Below, in pieces: positions 54,673 through 62,700 of a DNA stretch of 64,000 bases (its first letter is position 1; every line of letters begins with the position of its first letter). Below the pieces are notes generated by a model. It was not told where the DNA came from. It was given only the letters and a program-made list of their open reading frames with translations, and did no database searches. Made by a program: the position numbers and the translations under genes. Origin of the DNA: M3007 sp044226205. GTDB lineage: Bacteria; Bacteroidota; Bacteroidia; Chitinophagales; Saprospiraceae. The stretch spans positions 62,001 through 126,000 of the forward strand of contig JBGAHL010000007.1 in NCBI GenBank assembly GCA_044226205.1. The letters run 5' to 3'.

Positions 54673-57015
54673 ATGCAAAGGTATTTCAGATTACTACTCT
54701 GTTGTTTGCCCCTTCAACTGTATGCCCAGTCTGGCGTTCAGACCCTCAAAGGGCGTATCCTCGACCAGCAATCGCAGTCGCCTCTGATCGGGGTGACGGT
54801 GACGGTCGACAACGTAAACCCGGTCAAAGGCGCCATTTCGGATGCCGAAGGCTACTTCGTGATTACGGACGTGCCGCTCGGCCGGCAGGTACTGCAATGT
54901 TCGTACGTCGGCTACGAGCCCCTGGTTGTACCGAACATTCTGTTAACCGCCGGCAAGGAGACCGTTGTAGAATTGTTCATGCGCGAGTCGCTGCTGTCGG
55001 TCCATGAGGTTGTCGTCCAGGCCGTGACCGACCAGCATGGCGACGGGCGCAGTTCTGCTGCGGTCAGTACGTTGCCGTTTAATGCGGAACTGACCCGGCG
55101 GTTTGCGGGCAGCAGGAATGACCCCAGTCGTATGGCCGCCAATTTTGCGGGCGTTGCAAGCAACAACGACGCTCGCAACGACATTGTCATTCGCGGAAAT
55201 TCACCATCCGGATTGCTTTGGCGACTGGACGGCGTCGATATCCCCAATCCCAATCATTTCGGGTCGATGGGCAGTACCGGCGGACCCGTCAGCATCCTCA
55301 ACAACAACCTGCTGGGCCAGTGTACTTTTCTGACCGGCGCATTCCCTGCTCCGTACGGCAACGCGCTTTCAGGGGTGTTCGACCTTCAAATGCGGAAAGG
55401 CAATCCCGATAAACGGGAATACACCGGGCAGATCGGGTTTAACGGTTTTGAATTAGGCGCCGAGGGGCCTCTGCGCAAGGCTACGCATGCTTCCTATCTG
55501 CTCAATTATCGTTATTCGGCTCCTGCATTGCTCCAGAACCTGGGCTTCGATTTCGGCGTCGGGAGCGCAGTGCCTTATTACCAGGATGCCGCGTTCAAAC
55601 TGGATTTGCCCACCGGGGGAGCAGGGCGTTTCTCGCTCTTTGGAATTGGCGGCCTCAGCCACATTGACCTGCTTGGCGATCTTAAAGACACCACGAATTT
55701 TTACAATAACCCTTATCAGGACATTCACCAGAAGACCGGAATGGGGGCTGTCGGGCTCTCTCATGTTTACTTTTGGAACAACAGTTCGTTTACCAAAATC
55801 ACCTTGTCGGCCACCGGTTTTCAAAGCCGGGTGGGGATTGACAGCCTCGACGGCGCCCGTGAGAAATACGCCCAGTTTCGCGACGATTCCTGGCAAACCC
55901 GCTATGCGGCCAGCCTGCAATGGAATAAAAAATTCGATCCCCTCAATACGCTGAGTTTGGGTGTCACGGCCAATTTGCTCGTTGCACAGCTGCGCGACAG
56001 CACACGCACGGAAAATGGTTCGATTGATCCTTTACGCAATTTTTCAGGTCAAACCAGTCTGATACAGGCCAATGGTCAATGGACGCGCCGGTTGGGCGGG
56101 CGGGTTTCACTCAATCTGGGCCTTTACAGCCAGTGGCTCGAGATTTCGCATGCAGCCTCGCTCGAACCCCGTTTGGGGCTTCGTTTCGAGGCAGGGGCTC
56201 GCCATATTTTCACTTTGGGGGCAGGTCGGCACAGTCAGATGCAGTCGCTTGGTATCTATTTCAACCAGCGCGCGGAGGATGGCGCCCAACTCAATCGCAA
56301 TCTCGATTTTACGTACAGCGATCAGATTGTTTTGGGTTATGAATGGCATTTTGCTCAAAACTGGCGTTTTGAGGCGGAAACCTATTACCAGTCGATCTCC
56401 GGGGCGCCGGTAGATGCATTCCCCTCGTCGTTTTCTTTGCTCAACGAAGGCGCCGATTTCGGCCTGACCGATCGCACGGATCTGGTGAACAAGGGCACGG
56501 GGCGCAACTATGGTCTTGAACTTACCGTGGAGCGGAATTTTGATAAAGGCTACTACCTGCTGACCACGGTTTCGCTTTACGACAGCCGGTACAAAGGAAG
56601 CGACGGCATCAGCCGCAATACGCTTTTCAATGGCCGCTATGTTGCCAATCTGCTGGCGGGCAGGGAGTTCAGCCTCGGCAAGAAACTGACCCTGGCACTT
56701 GATACCCGGGTCAGCGCCGCGGGCGGGAAGCGTGACACGCCCCTCGATCTTGCCCAATCGGCCGTGCAGCATCAGGCGGTTTATCTGGAAGATCAGGCTT
56801 ATTCCCTGCAACTCGCCGATTATTTCCGCGCCGATTTTAAAATCACGCTCCGCCTCAACGGTCGAAAGACCATGCAGGAATGGTTTGTTGATTTCCAGAA
56901 CCTGAGCAACCGCAAGAACATCTTTTCCAGACAGTACGACCCGCAGAGCGATGTGGTGCGCACCGTTTACCAATTGGGCTTTTTCCCGAACATCAACTAC
57001 CGTATTCAATTCTAA
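54673..57015 (+). CDS. TonB-dependent outer-membrane receptor
   Basis: A 780-residue product from ATG 54673 with signal peptide (YFRLLLCCLPLQLYAQS). The open frame upstream to 54532 is not coding by this reasoning. Residues ~22-110 form a CarboxypepD_reg-like domain (LKGRILDQQSQSPLIGVTVT, ISDAEGYFVITDVPLG). Next come the plug (NDIVIRGNSPSGLLWRLDGV, NPNHFGSMGSTGG) and a beta-barrel ending NINYRIQF, whose terminal Phe is typical of outer-membrane proteins. No SusD partner is adjacent, so glycan uptake is not indicated; siderophores, metals or peptides are possible. It lies 14 bp upstream of the hydrolase gene. Confidence 0.92.
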   Translation: MQRYFRLLLCCLPLQLYAQSGVQTLKGRILDQQSQSPLIGVTVTVDNVNPVKGAISDAEGYFVITDVPLGRQVLQCSYVGYEPLVVPNILLTAGKETVVELFMRESLLSVHEVVVQAVTDQHGDGRSSAAVSTLPFNAELTRRFAGSRNDPSRMAANFAGVASNNDARNDIVIRGNSPSGLLWRLDGVDIPNPNHFGSMGSTGGPVSILNNNLLGQCTFLTGAFPAPYGNALSGVFDLQMRKGNPDKREYTGQIGFNGFELGAEGPLRKATHASYLLNYRYSAPALLQNLGFDFGVGSAVPYYQDAAFKLDLPTGGAGRFSLFGIGGLSHIDLLGDLKDTTNFYNNPYQDIHQKTGMGAVGLSHVYFWNNSSFTKITLSATGFQSRVGIDSLDGAREKYAQFRDDSWQTRYAASLQWNKKFDPLNTLSLGVTANLLVAQLRDSTRTENGSIDPLRNFSGQTSLIQANGQWTRRLGGRVSLNLGLYSQWLEISHAASLEPRLGLRFEAGARHIFTLGAGRHSQMQSLGIYFNQRAEDGAQLNRNLDFTYSDQIVLGYEWHFAQNWRFEAETYYQSISGAPVDAFPSSFSLLNEGADFGLTDRTDLVNKGTGRNYGLELTVERNFDKGYYLLTTVSLYDSRYKGSDGISRNTLFNGRYVANLLAGREFSLGKKLTLALDTRVSAAGGKRDTPLDLAQSAVQHQAVYLEDQAYSLQLADYFRADFKITLRLNGRKTMQEWFVDFQNLSNRKNIFSRQYDPQSDVVRTVYQLGFFPNINYRIQF

Positions 57016-57029
57016 CAACGCTTCGGGCT

Positions 57030-57893
57030 ATGGAACAACTTGTGTTCAGACTGCCGGACGGGCGGCAACTCGCTGCCCTCCGGCATGGCCCCTCTGGCAA
57101 ATCCATGATCGTGTTTTTTCATGGCACGGGCAATTCGGGCGCAGCGCTGACGCCTGATACTTCGGGTTTGCAGGACCGCGGTATCGGCATGCTGCTGGTT
57201 CAGCGTCCCGGGGTGGGGGAGTCTACCCCCTTGCGTGGTTTCAGCGTCGGGCAGATGGTGCAGGATGTGTACCGCTGGCTGAATGCTTTAAAGGTGGAAA
57301 AAGTGTATTTGTTGACTTATTCCAGCGGCGCTTCGTATGCCCTGGCGTTCGCGAGGGCTTACCCGGAATTGGTTTCCGGGATTGGTTTGATCAGTCCTGT
57401 TTTTCCGGGCAGGGCTGCTTTCGTACGTTCGATTCCCGGCGTTCGATATGCCTGGGAAGAAATTCTGCTGCGGGGGCCTGTGGTGGACGCTCTTTTTATC
57501 CGCTGGCTGGCCATCAAAGTCGAGCGTCAGGCGGAGGCTTTTTTTGAACGATGGATAGTGGAAGGACCAATGGCCGACCGTGTTTTGTACGAGCAAATTC
57601 ACAGGAGAGTGGCTCTGCTGGGCGACCTGAGGGAGGCCTGGAAGTATAAGGGGCAACCTGTTCTGGACGATTTGAAGGCGTTGTGGCGAAGTCAGGAGAT
57701 AATCGAAGTCGATATGCCTGTTACGGTTTGGCAGGGCGCTTCCGATCCGGCGGTGAATCCTGAGAATACCCGACTGCTTCAATCGATCAGTCGGCAGACG
57801 AAGTTGGTGCATTTTCCGCATCTGGGACGATTGATGTACCTCGATCAATGGCCTCAAATACAGCAATACGCCCTTGATGCGTTGGCGCCGTAG
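57030..57893 (+). CDS. Alpha/beta hydrolase
   Basis: A 287-residue cytosolic protein with the alpha/beta hydrolase core. HGTGNSG near residue 31 is the oxyanion segment. TYSSGASYA near 97 is the nucleophile elbow, reading S-S-G rather than canonical GxSxG. WQGASDPAVNPEN near 238 carries the acid, and FPHLGRL near 265 the His. Substrate unknown. It starts 14 bp after the TonB receptor stop, so the two are probably cotranscribed and it may act on the imported compound, which is inference. Confidence 0.85.
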   Translation: MEQLVFRLPDGRQLAALRHGPSGKSMIVFFHGTGNSGAALTPDTSGLQDRGIGMLLVQRPGVGESTPLRGFSVGQMVQDVYRWLNALKVEKVYLLTYSSGASYALAFARAYPELVSGIGLISPVFPGRAAFVRSIPGVRYAWEEILLRGPVVDALFIRWLAIKVERQAEAFFERWIVEGPMADRVLYEQIHRRVALLGDLREAWKYKGQPVLDDLKALWRSQEIIEVDMPVTVWQGASDPAVNPENTRLLQSISRQTKLVHFPHLGRLMYLDQWPQIQQYALDALAP

Positions 57894-57968
57894 CCTGTTC
57901 ATGTTTCCCGAGACTTGAAAGTTTTATTGATAAAAACATTTCATTATCAAATATTTATAAAAAAAAAC

Positions 57969-58721
57969 ATGACCCGTTTCATCCGCCCTGCAATTGTTTT
58001 CGTCCTGCTGTTTGCGCTTTATCACGCAGCCGAATACGCCTACTTGTTCCGGCAATCTGTTCCAGGATTTTTGATATTCATGGGGCTGTTTTTTGCTGGG
58101 AGTGCCTGGTATATCGAAAAGCAGGACGAGGGCAAATGGGCTGCCTGGGGGCTGGCCTTGCGGCCTTTTGGGCGAAATTTGGTTCGGGGGCTGATTTTAG
58201 GCCTGGGATATTCCACGCTTGCTTTTTTGCTTTCCCGCAGCCTGGGTCTGGTCAGGGTGATCGGAATTCCTCCGTTGGGTCAAATGGCTGGACAGTGTGC
58301 GCTATTATCGTTTGGCGTGCTGCTGAGTTCTTTTTCAGAAGACATGCTGACCCGTTGTCTGATCTACAGATATTTTAGGCAAACATTTGGTTTTCAGGGA
58401 ATCGTCCTTTTTTCTGCAATAGTGTATGTCTTTAACCATATCTATCGGCTGGGCGATGGCTGGCTTTTATGGAGTCACCTTTTTGTTTTGGGCATACTAC
58501 TGGCCATTCCCCTGATGCGAACGGGAAATGCCGGCGCAACGCTGGGTATTCATTGGGGCATGAACATAGTATATCAGCTGGTGAACCACGTGATGCAGAC
58601 CCAGGACTCGAACGGGGAGTTTTCCGCGCTTCACGTATTGTTGGCAGCGGAGTTATTGATGATCCCTGCGACCCTGTATTTGTTCTCTTCCGAGCCTGAC
58701 CGGTCCACTGCGGTCAGGTAG
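57969..58721 (+). CDS. CPBP-family intramembrane protease
   Basis: A 250-residue product from ATG 57969; an upstream TTG at 57915 is less likely. About seven to eight membrane helices. The family motifs are present: SEDMLTR in place of EExxxR, FNHIY, and GIHWGMN with the third His/Asn motif. CPBP (ABI/Rce1-like) proteases act on prenylated or signal-like membrane substrates and, in bacteria, are linked to bacteriocin maturation or immunity. The second glutamate of the first motif is Asp here. Its stop overlaps the convergent LytTR gene by 8 bp. Confidence 0.85.
   Translation: MTRFIRPAIVFVLLFALYHAAEYAYLFRQSVPGFLIFMGLFFAGSAWYIEKQDEGKWAAWGLALRPFGRNLVRGLILGLGYSTLAFLLSRSLGLVRVIGIPPLGQMAGQCALLSFGVLLSSFSEDMLTRCLIYRYFRQTFGFQGIVLFSAIVYVFNHIYRLGDGWLLWSHLFVLGILLAIPLMRTGNAGATLGIHWGMNIVYQLVNHVMQTQDSNGEFSALHVLLAAELLMIPATLYLFSSEPDRSTAVR
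58695..58718. terminator. 8-bp inverted repeat at the overlapping 3' ends of two convergent genes
   Basis: CCTGACCG (58695-58702) and CGGTCAGG (58711-58718) span the end of the CPBP gene and the stop codon of the response-regulator gene. It might act as a weak shared terminator, but no T run follows. Confidence 0.3.
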
Positions 58722-59463
58722 CGAGCCCCCTCAGGAAATCGTCCTTTCTCCGCCTTGCGATGGGTAGTTTGGCGCCGTTTTGCATCAAAACATACCCGCC
58801 ATCTTCTTTTAAGAATTTCTTTACCCGGGCTGTATTCACCAGGTGAGACTGGTGTATCCGAAAGAACGCAGGCTCGGGCAGCAGTTCCTCAAATTCTTTC
58901 ATGGTACTGCTGACCAGGTGTTTTTCGCCACTTTCGAGGTAGGCGAAGGTGAAATTTCCGTTGGCTTCCAGATAAAGAATATCGTCGGTCTGGACGAATA
59001 AAAGCCCGTCGCCTGTTTTCAGGGTAATGCGGTCGAATCGGCCATTTGCGGTATGATGGCGTACCTGCGCGATTTGTTGAAACCACTGCATGGCCGGGGC
59101 CGGGATGCTGCTTTTGCGAATGGCTTCTGCCAGCAGGTCCGGGTCGATCGGTTTGAGCAGGTAATCGATGGCGCTGTAGCGGAAGGCTTTGAGCGCAAAT
59201 TCGTCGTGGCCCGTGGTGAAAATGACGCGGAAATCGGGTTGAGGGAAATGGTCGAGCAGGTCGAAGCCGGTGCCGTCGGGCAGGCTGATATCGAGCAACA
59301 GAAGATCGGGCAGCGCGCTGTTTATCAACTCGACGGCCGCTGCGACGGAAGCGGCTTCGCCGACAATCCGGGCTTCCGGGCAGCATTCACGGAGAAAACT
59401 TCGCAAGACGGAACGGCACGAAGGTTCATCGTCAACAATCAAAATACGCAAAAAAGTAGTCAT
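58714..59463 (-). CDS. LytTR-family response regulator
   Basis: A 249-residue protein. A receiver domain occupies residues ~1-125: DDE acidic pocket at 11-13, phosphoacceptor Asp58 in LLLLDISLPDG, TTGHDEFALKAF and conserved Lys in DYLLKPID. A LytTR DNA-binding domain follows (~145-249; ITLKTGDGLLFVQTDDILYL, FFRIHQSHLVNTARVKKF). These regulators pair with histidine kinases of the LytS/YehU type and bind direct repeats. No kinase lies next to it in the window, so it is an orphan locally. A -7 box lies 20 bp upstream of the ATG. Confidence 0.95.
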   Translation of the reverse strand: MTTFLRILIVDDEPSCRSVLRSFLRECCPEARIVGEAASVAAAVELINSALPDLLLLDISLPDGTGFDLLDHFPQPDFRVIFTTGHDEFALKAFRYSAIDYLLKPIDPDLLAEAIRKSSIPAPAMQWFQQIAQVRHHTANGRFDRITLKTGDGLLFVQTDDILYLEANGNFTFAYLESGEKHLVSSTMKEFEELLPEPAFFRIHQSHLVNTARVKKFLKEDGGYVLMQNGAKLPIARRRKDDFLRGLAT

Positions 59464-59483
59464 GTGTTGGCTGCTTTCAGACT

Positions 59484-59491
59484 CAAATATA
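59484..59491 (-). promoter_or_regulatory. Candidate -7 box for the LytTR regulator gene
   Basis: The minus strand reads TATATTTG, an exact TAnnTTTG match, ending 20 bp before ATG 59463. A TTG about 25 bp upstream is a loose -33 element. The rest of the gap to 59737 holds no further clear signal. Confidence 0.45.
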
Positions 59492-59737
59492 GTGGATGTG
59501 AAAACACCGTTCGAGTCAAAATCCTTGCAAAACGGTCTTTGTTACCTTTTCGCTTGAAAACGGTTGTCACGAATATCATACCGGCTGTCAGCGGAAACCC
59601 GCCGGACATAATGAATCCCGAAAGCGGAATGCAGAAGGACGAAAATTTGGCTGACGCGCGTACGCAGACCAGGCAAAGAGCAGCCCCGCGCCCAACCTGT
59701 ATAACTTCCATTCCATGTGATCCATTCGTTCCGACGT

Positions 59738-62700
59738 ATGAAAACCTTGTTTTTAAGTTGCCTTGCAACCATCTGCCTTTTTTGTGCCCTGAACCCCGTC
59801 CAAACCATCGCCCAACCAAGCGGTTGCGCAGCGCTTGGCGTGAACCCCGAACCCACGGACTTTGGCTGCTACAGGGTGTATTACAACAACCAGGCCCCCG
59901 ACTGTTTCTCCCAAATCACCTTCTACCTCAACGAAGGGTATTTCAGCAACTGGACCGCCAATTCGTCCGGCGGCTGGACGGTCACATGGCTTAGCGATAC
60001 GGAATTGCTGCTGACCCACGACAGCGGACTGATCCCCTCCGGGCCAGGCTACTTCGCCGATCTGTGTATCGGCGGGGTCGATTCAACTTCGCTTTTTGCC
60101 CAATACGACGACAGTTGCCCGCCAGGAGAAGGGTGTATCAGTTGGTTTCCGGTCGTCGGCGCACCCGACCCCAGCGATGCGAGCATTATCGGGTACAAGT
60201 ACAAAGAATGCGGCACTTTGCCCTTTACCAACCAGACGCCGATTGCCGGCTGGACCATGCAATTGCTCGATGCCGATGGCAATATCCTTGGCGAGCAGGT
60301 CACCAATGCTGCGGGCGCCTACGCGTTCACCGATTTGCCGGCCGGGCAGTACATTGTAAAAGAAGAGACAAAACCCGGCTGGACGGCCAGTGTTCCGTCT
60401 TCGGGTCAGATAGCGGTCAGTCTTAATCCTTCCCAACAAAAAAACGCCAATTTTGGCAACTGCCCGCCCGTGCCTCCGCCCTGCGCCTGTCCGTCGGGTA
60501 CGCAGCCCGGCGCGGCCAATTATGTCCAAAACGGCGACTTTTCGAGCAGTGGAGGATTCAGCAGCGGCTACACCCTGAACAACAACAATCCGCCCTTGCA
60601 GCCCGGCCAGTACTGGATCGGCTCTAATCCGGGTACAATTAACCCCGGCTTCGCAATGTGCAACGACCACAGCGGCGGCGGCAATATGCTCGTGGCCAAT
60701 GGCGCTTCCAATCCCAACACCCCGGTCTGGAGCCAGACCATCAGCGTGGCGCCCAATTCAAACTACATTTTTGAAGGCTGGGCGGCTTCGCTGTCGGGCG
60801 CTTCGCCGGCCAATTTGTCGCTGGTTGTTCTTGTCAACAGCCAGAACGTCCAGTATGAGGTAGGGCGAATTTTCCTGCCCTCGACGACCTGCGACTGGCA
60901 GCGCTGGTGCCAAAGCTGGCAGACGGGGAATTACACCTCGATCACCCTGTCCATTTACGACCTCAACCCCACGGCCGCCGGCAACGATTTTGCCCTCGAC
61001 GACCTCAGTTTCCGCCGCTGCCAGAATCCCTTGCCCCAGGTTTCGGGCGTCTTGTATGCCGCCTGCGACTCCCTGCCGTATTCCGACCAGCCCGTGCTCG
61101 GCGGCTGGACGGTGCAATTGCTCGACACCCTGGGTAATGTGCTGAACGAAACCGTGACGGATAGCGCCGGGGCATACTCCTTCATCCCTTGCTGCTTAGG
61201 CATATATGTGATAAAAGCAGCGTCCCAGCCCGACTGGACGCCCACCGCGCCCACGCTGGGTATCGCTCTGGTCGATATTAGCGCTGGTGACGACGTGCTG
61301 CAAAATTTCAGTTTTTGTAAACTGCCTGTTTTGCCATGTTCCTGCCCGCTTACGTATTCGCCCAGCGGCAACCTTGTAACGAACCCGGATTTTTCATCAT
61401 CCGGAGGATTTGGCAGCGCGTACTTACAAAATACGGGCAACCCACCCCTGATGCCAGGAGAATACTGGATAGGTAAAATCGCCAGCGTGATTAATGCCGG
61501 CTTTGTTGACTGCGATGACCATTCGATCGGATCTGTCAATATGATGGTGGTCAACGGCGCTACTACGTCGGGCGTCCAGGTCTGGTGCCAAACGTTATCC
61601 GTCACACCCAACACGACTTACTTGTTCAAGGCCTGGGTCGCCTCCATGACGAGCACTTCGCCGGCCAATCTGCAGTTGTTCATCAATTCGAATCCTTACG
61701 GCGCGGGTTTTATTGCCTCTGCTACTCCCTGCCTTTGGCAGCGCTATTGCGAAACATGGTACAGCGGCTCCAATACAAGTGTCACGCTCTGTTTGATCGA
61801 CATCAACACAGCTTCTGGAGGCAATGATTTTGCCCTCGACGATATCAGTTTCAGTCCTTGTATGCTCGATGTCATTCCCCCATTCGGGGATGTACTCGGC
61901 ACCGTCCATCGCTCCTGCGACACTCTGCCGTACACCGACCAACCCGGGCTGGCCGGCTGGGCTGTGCAATTGCTCGACTCCCTGGACAACGTACTGAACG
62001 AAACCGTGACGGACAGCAGCGGGGCGTACGCTTTCGCTGATCTGCCTTATGGTGTTTATTGGGTGAAGACCGTCGCGCAACCCGGTTGGACACCGAGTGT
62101 GCCGCCGGATGGCCAGGCTCTTGTTCAAGTCGATTCGGGAGGGACCGTGGTGCAGAATTTCGGGTTTTGCCCGGGGTGCTCGTGCGATTCGATAATGATA
62201 AGAGCCGATCAGGAACAAGGGATGACGGATACAAGCACTTATCATTTAAGTATTTTTAATGCAAACCCCTATTGTTTCAATTCCATCAATATAATATTAG
62301 ATTCGATTGGGGAATTTGTTGATTGGGATATTCTTCTTCCTGGTTGGCAGGTAAGTCAACAAGGACCAAAGTCTATTACGCTATTTTCACCAACTCCTTT
62401 TTTGCCTGCTGGAGCTACTTTCCCACTAAACTACAAGGTAAAAGGAGAAGGGTTTCAAACTTGTACCTTATCCACAAAAGGGAATACCATCGCAGACACT
62501 TTTAGTTGTAATGTTTCCTATACCAATCCATCACCGCCCCGTTCATCCTATTACTGCTGTTTTGATACGCCACAAACGCCAAATCTCATTTCAAACGGCG
62601 ATTTTTCTCTAAGTAGCAACATACCAAGCTCATACAGCTATACCAATACGCCCCAGCTAAACAGCGGAAGTTATTGGATAGGAGCGGATCCTTCCCTGAT

